A stretch of DNA of 39,838 bases from positions 1-39,838 of the forward strand of contig NZ_JOFH01000047.1 of NCBI RefSeq assembly GCF_000721235.1, given 5' to 3'. Below the pieces are notes generated by a model. It did not search any database, was not told the origin of the DNA, and saw nothing but the letters and a program-made list of their open reading frames with translations. The position numbers were made by a program, and so were the translations under genes. Positions 21,873 through 28,521 of the stretch are shown one piece after another (the stretch's first letter is position 1; every line of letters begins with the position of its first letter). Source of the stretch: Streptomyces olivaceus. GTDB lineage: Bacteria > Actinomycetota > Actinomycetes > Streptomycetales > Streptomycetaceae.

Positions 21873-23225
21873 ATGAACACTCGTATATGGCATGGACACG
21901 CTAAATCTGGGCGTGCCGGAAACGCGACCTGGACCGCCGCGCTCGCCGGCTGCACCGCGCTCGTGCTGAGCCTGGCGGCCGCCCCGGCCGAGGCCCGCAC
22001 CGGCCACCACCCCCGGGACACCGCCCGCCAGACACTGCCCGCGAACGACGGCTGGGCCTCCCACGGCACCGGTACCACCGGCGGGGCCGCCGCCGCTGCG
22101 GAGCGCGTGTTCACCGTCTCCACCTGGGCCGGGTTCAGAGCCGCCCTCGCCGTCGAGGGCACCGCGCCGCGGATCATCAAGGTGAACGGCACCGTCGACG
22201 CCGTCTCCGCGGGCTGCGAGGCCTTCGCCGCGCCCGGCTACGACTTCGACGCCTATCTGGAGGCGTACTCCCCCGAGAACTGGGGCATGGACACCGACCT
22301 GAGCGCCGAGCCCGACGACAGCCCCGAGGGACTGCGCCGTGCCTCCGCCGCCGAGCAGGACACGTCCATCAAGGCGCACGTCCCCGCCAACACCACGATC
22401 GTCGGCGTCGGACGGAACGCCGGACTCAAGGGCGCCAGCCTGCAGATCAAGGACGTGGACAACGTCATCGTCCGCAACCTGACCTTCGAGAGCCCCGTCG
22501 ACTGCTTCCCACAGTGGGACCCCACCGACGGCGACCAGGGAAACTGGAACTCCGAGTACGACAGCGCCGTCGTGTACGGGGCGACGCACGTGTGGCTGGA
22601 CCACAACACCTTCACCGACGGCGAGCACCCCGACAGCGCGGCGCCCACCTACTTCGGGATGCTCTACCAGCAGCACGACGGCCAGCTGGACATCGTGAAG
22701 GGCGCCGACCACGTCACCGCCTCCTGGAACGTGTTCACCGAGCACGACAAGACGATCCTGATCGGCAACAGCGACAGCGAGGCCACCGCGGCGGTCGACC
22801 GGGGGCACCTGAAGTCGACCTTCCACCACAACCTGTTCAAGGGGCTCGTCGAGCGCGCGCCCCGCGTCCGCTTCGGCCAGGTCGACGTCTACAACAACCA
22901 CTTCGTGGCCGGTGACGACTACGGCTACAGCTTCGGCGTCGGCAAGGAGTCCCAACTCGTCGCCGAGCACAACGCCTTCACCCTGCCGGACGGCGTCAGC
23001 GCCGGGCAGGTCCTCAAGCGGTGGAACGACTCGCCGCTCACCGCCGCCCACAACCGCGTCAACGGCCGCACCACCGACCTGATCGCCGCGCACAACGCCC
23101 AGAATCCGGACGTGCCGCTCGGGTCCGGCGCGGGCTGGACGCCCACGCTGCGCACCGAGGTCCTGCCGTCCAGGGCGGTCCCGTCCGTCGTCGACCGCGG
23201 CGCGGGCGCCGGCCGTCTGCGCTGA
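21873..23225 (+). CDS. Secreted pectate lyase, polysaccharide lyase family 1
   Basis: This 450-residue exoenzyme cleaves polygalacturonate by calcium-dependent beta-elimination. The signal peptide (about 1-42) ends near AEA/RT. The parallel beta-helix shows family motifs: VDNVIVRNLTFESPVDCFP, VWLDHNTFTDG (the vWiDH motif) and ERAPRVRFGQVDVYNN with the catalytic Arg in RxPxxR. An insertion between 110 and 160 is rich in acidic residues. AAGGGAG precedes the ATG. Codons 3-14 are strikingly A/T-ended (including ATA, TCT and AAA) against an otherwise G/C-ended gene, and include a 12-bp match to the udh promoter region. A strong hairpin separates it from the pectinesterase gene. Confidence 0.92.
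   Translation: MNTRIWHGHAKSGRAGNATWTAALAGCTALVLSLAAAPAEARTGHHPRDTARQTLPANDGWASHGTGTTGGAAAAAERVFTVSTWAGFRAALAVEGTAPRIIKVNGTVDAVSAGCEAFAAPGYDFDAYLEAYSPENWGMDTDLSAEPDDSPEGLRRASAAEQDTSIKAHVPANTTIVGVGRNAGLKGASLQIKDVDNVIVRNLTFESPVDCFPQWDPTDGDQGNWNSEYDSAVVYGATHVWLDHNTFTDGEHPDSAAPTYFGMLYQQHDGQLDIVKGADHVTASWNVFTEHDKTILIGNSDSEATAAVDRGHLKSTFHHNLFKGLVERAPRVRFGQVDVYNNHFVAGDDYGYSFGVGKESQLVAEHNAFTLPDGVSAGQVLKRWNDSPLTAAHNRVNGRTTDLIAAHNAQNPDVPLGSGAGWTPTLRTEVLPSRAVPSVVDRGAGAGRLR
21884..21906 (+). promoter_or_regulatory. Possible regulatory element inside the pectate lyase start
   Basis: ATATGGCATGGACACGCTAA, in codons 5-11, shares the exact 12-mer TGGACACGCTAA with the udh promoter region (6436-6447), where ATATG also precedes it by 2 rather than 3 bases. 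The segment carries rare A/T-ended codons, suggesting that DNA or RNA function constrains it. Confidence 0.38.
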
Positions 23226-23259
23226 CGTCCCCCGACGCCGACCGACATCCCCCGACCGC

Positions 23260-23287
23260 GGGCCGGGGCGCCATGCCGCCCCGGCCC
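23260..23287 (+). terminator. Strong hairpin between pectate lyase and pectinesterase genes
   Basis: GGGCCGGGGCG and CGCCCCGGCCC form a perfect 11-bp stem with a 6-nt loop. It begins 35 nt after the lyase stop and ends 28 nt before the esterase start, so it could terminate, attenuate or stabilise the upstream message. Confidence 0.6.
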
Positions 23288-23315
23288 CCTCCTCCCCGCC
23301 CCGAAGGAGCACGGC

Positions 23316-24446
23316 ATGCACAGACGACCCGCACCGTCCCGCAGAGGCTTCCTCCTGACCACCGCCGGCGCGGGCGCCGCCCTCGGCCTCGCGGCGGGCC
23401 CCGCCGCCGCCGGCACCCGGCCGCGCCCGCACCCCTTCGGCCGGTACGGCTCACCGGCCCGCCGCCGCACCCCGAAGACCCTGTACGTCGACCCGCACGG
23501 CCGCGGCGACTTCACCTCCGTCCAGGCCGCCGTCACCGCGGCCGAGGGCGACGGCTGGACGCTCGTCCTCGCGCCCGGCACCTACCGCGAGACGGTCACC
23601 GTCGACGCCGACCGCACCGGCGCCACCTGGATCGGCGCCGGTGCGGACCCGCGGGACGTCGTCGTCGTGTACGACAACGCGGCCGGCACTTTGAGGCCGG
23701 ACGGCTCCGGCACCTACGGCACCAGCGGCTCCGCCACCACCACCGTGCGGGCCGACGGCTTCACCGCCCACCGGATCACCTTCGCCAACGACTGGCTGCG
23801 CGCCGACCACCCGGACGTCACCGGCACCCAGGCCGTCGCCGTCAAGGTCCAGGGCGACCGCTCGGCCTTCCACCACTGCCGCTTCCTCGGCCACCAGGAC
23901 ACCCTCTACGCCGACAGCCGCGACCTCTCCCTCTTCGCCCGCCAGTACTACGCCGACTGCTACGCGGAGGGCGACGTCGACTTCGTCTTCGGCCGGGCGA
24001 CGGCCGTGTACGAGCGCTGCACCTTCCGCACCCTGGTCCGCCCCGGCCTCGACACCGCCCCCTACGGCTTCGTGTTCGCCCCGTCCACCGCGGGCGCCAA
24101 CCCGCGCGGGTACCTGGTGACCCGCGGCCGCGTCACCAGCGAGGCACCCGACGGCTCCTACAAGCTGGCCCGCCCCTGGGTGCCCAGCTCCGATCCCACC
24201 GCCCGCCCGATGCTCACCGTGCGCGAGACCCGCCTCGGCGCGGGCATCGACGCGGTGGCGCCGTACGCCGACATGCAGGACGCGTATCCCTGGCAGGAGC
24301 AGCGGTTCGCCGAGTACCGCAACACCGGCCCCGGCGCCGCGGTCACCGTGCCGGAGAACCGCCCCCGGCTCACCCGTGCCGAGGCCGCCTGGCACACCCC
24401 GGAGGCGTACCTCGGCGACTGGCGGCCGTACACCCGCCGGCACTAG
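23316..24446 (+). CDS. Secreted pectin methylesterase, carbohydrate esterase family 8
   Basis: This 376-residue enzyme demethylates pectin, making it a substrate for the pectate lyase encoded upstream. The N-terminus carries a twin-arginine signal (SRRGFLLTTAG, cleavage near AAAG at 33), so it is exported folded. The beta-helix shows the CE8 motifs: YVDPHGRGDFTSVQAAV at the start, Gln172 region, GHQDTLY with Asp195, YYADCYAEGDVDFVFG with Asp222, and LARPW. AAGGAG lies 6 nt before the ATG. It is followed directly by a 24-bp repeat tract. Confidence 0.92.
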   Translation: MHRRPAPSRRGFLLTTAGAGAALGLAAGPAAAGTRPRPHPFGRYGSPARRRTPKTLYVDPHGRGDFTSVQAAVTAAEGDGWTLVLAPGTYRETVTVDADRTGATWIGAGADPRDVVVVYDNAAGTLRPDGSGTYGTSGSATTTVRADGFTAHRITFANDWLRADHPDVTGTQAVAVKVQGDRSAFHHCRFLGHQDTLYADSRDLSLFARQYYADCYAEGDVDFVFGRATAVYERCTFRTLVRPGLDTAPYGFVFAPSTAGANPRGYLVTRGRVTSEAPDGSYKLARPWVPSSDPTARPMLTVRETRLGAGIDAVAPYADMQDAYPWQEQRFAEYRNTGPGAAVTVPENRPRLTRAEAAWHTPEAYLGDWRPYTRRH

Positions 24447-24517
24447 CGGGCAGACGGGCACCGGCGCCGGCGGGCCGGTCGGCACCGGCACCAGCGGGCC
24501 GGCAGGCACCGGTACTT
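24446..24517. repeat. Three 24-bp tandem repeats after the pectinesterase gene
   Basis: Units beginning at 24446, 24470 and 24494 share GCGGGC...GGCACCGG with exact 24-bp spacing. The first unit begins in the stop codon. The units contain CCGGCGCCGG-type palindromes and could also fold as a terminator. Confidence 0.75.
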
Positions 24518-24610
24518 GACCCGCTTGACGCGATCTTTGCCAGGTAATGGGGTACGGATCCGGCCACCGGGCTCGCGCACACCCGGGTGACGCGCGTAGA
24601 AACCTGTGTC

Positions 24611-25408
24611 ATGCATAAACCTCTGCGCATCGCGTCCGCCGTCGCCGCCTGTGCCGTCACCGGCACCGTCCTGTACGGCACGGGCGCCGCCACCGCCGGC
24701 CAGTCCACGGCCAACTCCACCCACGAGCCGTACAACATCGGGCAGCTGAGCAAGGACATCGACGCCTACTACGGCACCACGCTCGACGCCGACGGCGTCT
24801 ACCAGGCCTCGCCCGACAGCCCGTACGCCGACGACCTGGCGCGGGCCGACGCGGCGGCGAAGAAGCAGATCGACCGGGCGGCCCGCACGGCGCACCACCG
24901 GCACACCAGGCCCGCGATCGTCTTCGACATCGACGACACACTGCTCCTCAGCCTCGACTACGAGAAGAAGAACAACTACGGCTACGACGGCGACACCTGG
25001 GCCGCCTACGTCGACCGCGCCGACCGCCCGGCCGTCCCCGGCAGCCCCGACCTCGTCCGGTACGCCGAGAAGAAGGGCGTCGAGGTCTTCTACAACTCGG
25101 GCCTGAGCGACGCCCAGCGCGCCGCCGCCGTCGAGAACCTGAAGAAGGTCGGCGCCGACGTGAACCTCGACACCGACCACGTCTTCCTCAAGGACAAGGC
25201 GAACCCGCCCTCCTACCTGTCCCACTGCGCCACCCCGGGCACCTGGGACTGCACCACCGTGGAGTACAAGGCGGGCACCCGCCGGCACATCGAGCGGGAC
25301 CTCGGCTACGACGTCGTCGCCAACGTCGGCGACCAGTACTCCGACCTCCAGGGCGGCTGGGCCGACCGGACGTACAAGCTGCCCAACCCGACGTACTTCG
25401 TCGAGTAG
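24611..25408 (+). CDS. Secreted HAD-superfamily acid phosphatase (class III B type)
   Basis: This 265-residue phosphatase resembles the HAD subfamily IIIB acid phosphatases. A signal peptide (about 1-30, ending AATAG) is followed by the nucleophile motif FDIDDTLLLS with Asp106 and Asp108. FYNSG matches HAD motif II, a lysine follows in FLKDK, and GDQYSD carries the acidic motif IV residues. It would release phosphate from an extracellular ester. The ATG at 24611 heads the signal peptide and lacks a strong ribosome site; an upstream GTG eight codons earlier is possible. It converges on the PBP gene. Its relation to pectin use is not evident. Confidence 0.87.
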   Translation: MHKPLRIASAVAACAVTGTVLYGTGAATAGQSTANSTHEPYNIGQLSKDIDAYYGTTLDADGVYQASPDSPYADDLARADAAAKKQIDRAARTAHHRHTRPAIVFDIDDTLLLSLDYEKKNNYGYDGDTWAAYVDRADRPAVPGSPDLVRYAEKKGVEVFYNSGLSDAQRAAAVENLKKVGADVNLDTDHVFLKDKANPPSYLSHCATPGTWDCTTVEYKAGTRRHIERDLGYDVVANVGDQYSDLQGGWADRTYKLPNPTYFVE

Positions 25409-25454
25409 CGCACCCCGCGGCCGCGGCCGGGGAGGGGGACGGGACCGAGGCGGG

Positions 25455-26921
25455 TCAGCTCTTGAGCGCCGCCTCCATCATCGCCTTGGCCACCGGGGCC
25501 GCCAGCCCGTTGCCGCTCACCTCGCTGCGCGCCGCGTCGGACTGCTCGACGACGACCGCCACGGCGACCTCCTTGTCCGAGCTGTCGGACTTGGCGTAGG
25601 AGGTGAACCAGGCGTACGGCGTCTTGCTGTTGTTCTCGCCGTGCTGGGCCGTGCCCGTCTTCCCGCCCACCGTCGCTCCGGCGATCTGCGCGTTGGAACC
25701 CGTGCCGTTGTCGACGACGGTCCGCATGGCCGACTGCAACTGCCCGGCGGTGGCGGAGGACACGATCCGCTCCGAGTCCGCGTCGGAGTGGTCCTCCAGG
25801 ACGTCGCCGCCGCCGTCGGTGACCTGCGACACCATGTGCGGGGAGACCAGCTCGCCGCCGCCCGCGAGGGCCGCGGAGACCATCGCCATCTGGAGCGGGG
25901 TCGCCGTCACGTCGAACTGGCCGATGCCCGTCAGCGCCGTCGACGACCGGTCCATGTCCTCCGGATAGATGCTGGTCCAGGCCCGCACCGGCACGTCTTG
26001 CGTCTCGTCGTTGAAGCCGAACTTCTCGGCCATGGCCCGCAGCTTGTCCTGCCCGAGGTCCACGGCCATCTTCGCGAAGACGTTGTTGCAGGAGTACTGC
26101 AGCCCGGTGCGGATCGTGGCGTTCTCGCAGGGGGCGCTCGGGTTCTCGTTGGACAGGTCCGTCGTGGTGCCCGGCAGGGTGTACGGGTCCGGGCTGTCGG
26201 TCTTCTCGTCCACCGAGCCGTACAGCCCGTCCTCCAGCGCGGCGGCCGCCACGACCAGCTTGAACGTCGAGCCCGGCGGCAGCGGCTGGCGCAGCGCGCG
26301 GTTGGTCAGCGGCTTGTCCGGGTCCGTCGTGAGCTTCTCCCAGGCCTCGCCCGCGGTGTTCGCGTCGGTCAGCGACGCCGGGTCGTACGAGGGTGTCGAC
26401 ACGACGGACAGGATCTCGCCGGTCTGCGGGTCGATCGCGACGGCGGCGCCCTTCGTCTCGCCCAGCGCGTCGAGCCCGGCCTTCTGCACGTCCGGGTCGA
26501 TCGTCGTCACCACGTTCCCCGGCTCGGCCCGGGTGCCGGTGACGGTGTCCATCACCGTCTTCAGCCGCGGGTCGGTGCCGTTGAGCACGTCCTGGTAGAT
26601 GCCCTCCAGCTGGGTCGGCGCGTACGCCTGCGAGGCGTAGCCCGTCACCGCCGCGTAGAGCCGGCCGTCGTCGTACGTGCGTTTGTACGCCAGGTCGCTG
26701 TCCCGGGTCGGTGCCGAGCCGGTGACCGACCGGCCGGCCACGACGATGTTCCCGAGCGGCCCCGCGTACGTCTCTATCGCGTTGCGCCGGTTGTCCTTGC
26801 TGTCGGCGAGCGCCTCGCCCTCGTAGAACTGCACCCAGGTCGCCCTGATCAGCAGAGCGAACACCAGGAGCAGCGTGAGGACCGAGGCACGCCTGATCGT
26901 CTTGTTCATCCCTTTGTTCAT
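25455..26921 (-). CDS. Class B penicillin-binding protein (transpeptidase)
   Basis: This membrane-anchored transpeptidase of about 488 residues crosslinks peptidoglycan. It has one N-terminal membrane anchor (VLTLLLVFALLIRATWVQ), a dimerisation/NTF2-like region, and a transpeptidase domain with all three active-site motifs: STFK (nucleophile Ser about 218), SCN and KTGTAQ. It resembles the PbpA/FtsI-like paralogues common in Streptomyces. The frame is open to an ATG at 26978, but those first 19 codons look non-coding and family members begin MNK near the anchor, so ATG 26921 (or 26909) is preferred; no start has a clear ribosome site. No division genes flank it. Confidence 0.88.
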   Translation of the reverse strand: MNKGMNKTIRRASVLTLLLVFALLIRATWVQFYEGEALADSKDNRRNAIETYAGPLGNIVVAGRSVTGSAPTRDSDLAYKRTYDDGRLYAAVTGYASQAYAPTQLEGIYQDVLNGTDPRLKTVMDTVTGTRAEPGNVVTTIDPDVQKAGLDALGETKGAAVAIDPQTGEILSVVSTPSYDPASLTDANTAGEAWEKLTTDPDKPLTNRALRQPLPPGSTFKLVVAAAALEDGLYGSVDEKTDSPDPYTLPGTTTDLSNENPSAPCENATIRTGLQYSCNNVFAKMAVDLGQDKLRAMAEKFGFNDETQDVPVRAWTSIYPEDMDRSSTALTGIGQFDVTATPLQMAMVSAALAGGGELVSPHMVSQVTDGGGDVLEDHSDADSERIVSSATAGQLQSAMRTVVDNGTGSNAQIAGATVGGKTGTAQHGENNSKTPYAWFTSYAKSDSSDKEVAVAVVVEQSDAARSEVSGNGLAAPVAKAMMEAALKS

Positions 26922-27021
26922 CCCGCTGGCAGGACGAACGGGCGGGCGCGAATCGTTCCTTGTGCCCTGTTTTCTCATCGTCCGTTCATGAAGGCCCCGG
27001 ACGACGGGCGCGGCGGCCCGC

Positions 27022-27492
27022 TCAGGCCGACAGGTGCAGCACGACCTCGTCGATCGCCTCGCCCCGGGCCGCGGCGAACCCCCGGGCCCGGGCGCTCGTC
27101 TCGAAGCCGCACTTCTCCAGCACGCGCCGCGATCCCGCGTTGTCGGCCGCCGCCCGCGCGTACAGCGGGCGGTCGTCGACCTCGTCCAGCAGGGCCCGCA
27201 GCGCGGCCGTGGCCACGCCCCGTCCCCAGTACGCCCGGTCCACCCAGTACGTCACCTCGCGCTCGCCGGGGTCCCCGTACACCGCCGTGCTGCCGAGCAC
27301 GTCACCGTCGCCGAGGATGGTGCGCACGACGTCGCGGGAGGCCCGGATCCGGCTCCAGTGGGCCGCGAACGCCTCCCAGTCGGCGGGGTCCTTCGGAGTG
27401 AAGGCCGCCATGCGCAGGGACTCCGGATCGTTCATCTGCCGGAAGAAGACGGGCAGATCGCTGTCGTGGACCTCGCGCAGTGCGATGTGCAT
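27022..27492 (-). CDS. GNAT-family acetyltransferase (RimJ/RimL-like)
   Basis: This 156-residue protein has a complete GNAT fold, from the N-terminal LREVHDSDLPVFF through YWVDRAYWGRGVATAAL (acetyl-CoA pyrophosphate loop, Q/RxxGxG/A) to the C-terminal NAGSRRVLEKCGF. It resembles the acetyltransferase_3 group that modifies small molecules or N-terminal amines. The acceptor is unknown. It lies 3 bp downstream of the IclR gene and is probably cotranscribed with it. Confidence 0.87.
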   Translation of the reverse strand: MHIALREVHDSDLPVFFRQMNDPESLRMAAFTPKDPADWEAFAAHWSRIRASRDVVRTILGDGDVLGSTAVYGDPGEREVTYWVDRAYWGRGVATAALRALLDEVDDRPLYARAAADNAGSRRVLEKCGFETSARARGFAAARGEAIDEVVLHLSA

Positions 27493-27495
27493 GGC

Positions 27496-28269
27496 TCAGA
27501 GCCTACGCGTCGCCAGCGTCAGCCGGTCCCGCGCGTCGAACAGCGCGTCCTTCACCATCTGCTCGTGCGCGGGCGTCAGCCGCGCCACCGGCACCGAGCA
27601 GCTGATCGCGTCCCGCGCGGGGGTGCGGTAGGGCACCGCCACGCCGAAGCAGCGCAGCCCCAGCGTGTTCTCCTCGCGGTCCACGGCGAAGCCCTGCTCC
27701 CGCACCTGGTGCAGCTCCTCGATGAGCTTCTCCCGGTCGGTGAGGGTGTGCTCGGTGAGCGCCGGCAGTGTCTCCGGCAGCAGCTTGCGCACCTGCTCGT
27801 CGGTGTACGTGCTCAGCAGCGCCTTGCCCAGCGACGTCGAGTGCGCGGGCAGCCGCCGCCCGACCCGGGTGAACGGGCGCAGGTAGTGCTGGGACTGGCG
27901 CGTGGCCAGGTAGACGACGTTCGTGCCGTCCAGGCGGGCCAGGTGGATGGTCTCCGTGGTGTCGTCGGAGAGCCGGTCCAGCGTGGGCCGTGCCGCCGCG
28001 ACCACCTCGTCGCCGTCGATGTACGAGGTGCCGACCAGCAGCGCCCGTACGCCGATGCCGTACCGCGTGCCCGTGGCGTCCGTCTCCACCCAGCCCAGCT
28101 CGACCAGCGTGCGCAGCAGCATGTAGAGGGAGGACTTGGGGTACCCCACTGCCTCCTGCACCGACGCCAGGGAGTGCATACCGGGGCGTCCGGCGAAGTA
28201 CTCCAGCAGTTCGACCGTCCGCACCGCGGACTTGACCTGCGCTCCGCCCCCCGTCTCGCCAGCCGACAT
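27496..28269 (-). CDS. IclR-family transcriptional regulator
   Basis: This 257-residue protein has an N-terminal winged helix-turn-helix (about 12-70; HSLASVQEAVGYPKSSLYMLL) and a C-terminal IclR effector domain (about 80-250; TETIHLARLDG, HSTSLGKALLS, REENTLGLRCFGVAVPYR). The ATG at 28269 is preferred: it has AAGGG just upstream and leaves only a short tail before the helix-turn-helix, while the open frame to 28323 runs through promoter sequence. It is divergent from the KGSADH gene, so it probably controls that gene and itself. Related inverted repeats next to the udh and kdgD promoters make it the best local candidate for regulator of the whole uronate pathway (inference). Confidence 0.92.
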   Translation of the reverse strand: MSAGETGGGAQVKSAVRTVELLEYFAGRPGMHSLASVQEAVGYPKSSLYMLLRTLVELGWVETDATGTRYGIGVRALLVGTSYIDGDEVVAAARPTLDRLSDDTTETIHLARLDGTNVVYLATRQSQHYLRPFTRVGRRLPAHSTSLGKALLSTYTDEQVRKLLPETLPALTEHTLTDREKLIEELHQVREQGFAVDREENTLGLRCFGVAVPYRTPARDAISCSVPVARLTPAHEQMVKDALFDARDRLTLATRRL

Positions 28270-28274
28270 CGCCC

Positions 28275-28304
28275 TTGACCCCTTCGTTCGACGGGAAATA
28301 GTCT
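28275..28304 (+). promoter_or_regulatory. Candidate promoter of the KGSADH gene
   Basis: TTGACC (28275-28280), an 18-bp spacer and TAGTCT (28299-28304) match the vegetative consensus on the plus strand. This would give a long leader of about 210 nt that contains the inverted repeats and the repeat-rich tract. It overlaps the start of the divergent IclR gene. Confidence 0.5.
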
Positions 28305-28309
28305 CGAAC

Positions 28310-28338
28310 AGCATATTCATCATCAGAGACAGCGTTCA
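28310..28338 (-). promoter_or_regulatory. Candidate promoter of the IclR gene
   Basis: On the minus strand TGAACG (28338-28333), a 17-bp spacer and TATGCT (28315-28310) form a plausible promoter with a weak -35. Each hexamer overlaps one copy of the AGCATAT motif, which would suit autoregulation. Confidence 0.38.
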
Positions 28339-28349
28339 GCATATCGAAC
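28334..28349. promoter_or_regulatory. Perfect GTTC-N8-GAAC inverted repeat between IclR and KGSADH genes
   Basis: GTTCAGCATATCGAAC is a 16-mer inverted repeat. A partial copy, GAACAGCATATTC, lies at 28306-28318, starting 1 bp after the KGSADH -10 hexamer and 28 bp upstream of the first. It resembles the sites at 6425-6440 and 6517-6532. It is probably an IclR operator. Confidence 0.5.
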
Positions 28350-28351
28350 GG

Positions 28352-28470
28352 CTCGATGCCGACGGTCCGATCCCGACGACTCGATACCGTACGACTCGAA
28401 ATCGACTCGGTGTCCAGCTCGATGCCGACTCGATGTCTACGAACGGCGACGTCCACGAACAGCGACGTCT
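28352..28470. repeat. Degenerate and exact short repeats in the KGSADH leader
   Basis: CTCGATGCCGA-like units of 11-15 nt recur at 28352, 28380, 28395, 28418 and 28429. They are followed by a 16-bp tandem pair (28439-28454 and 28455-28470) differing at two positions. The tract ends shortly before the coding region. Confidence 0.7.
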
Positions 28471-28521
28471 ACGACTCCGATGACGAGCACATCCGATGCA
28501 GAGCACGTGGAGGGACCCGCG

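Noticed and set aside
21892..21926. ACGCTA in the pectate lyase start considered as a minus-strand -10
   Set aside because: No -35-like hexamer lies 16-19 bp upstream on that strand, and no minus-strand gene would use it.
20307..23432. Open frame of 1041 codons on the minus strand
   Set aside because: It is antisense to the binding-protein and pectate lyase genes, is built of Gly/Val/Arg/Asp repeats typical of GC-rich shadow frames, and has no domain likeness.
6547..28470. Tandem repeats considered as CRISPR arrays
   Set aside because: Units are 9-39 nt, directly abutting and without unique spacers, and no cas genes are present.
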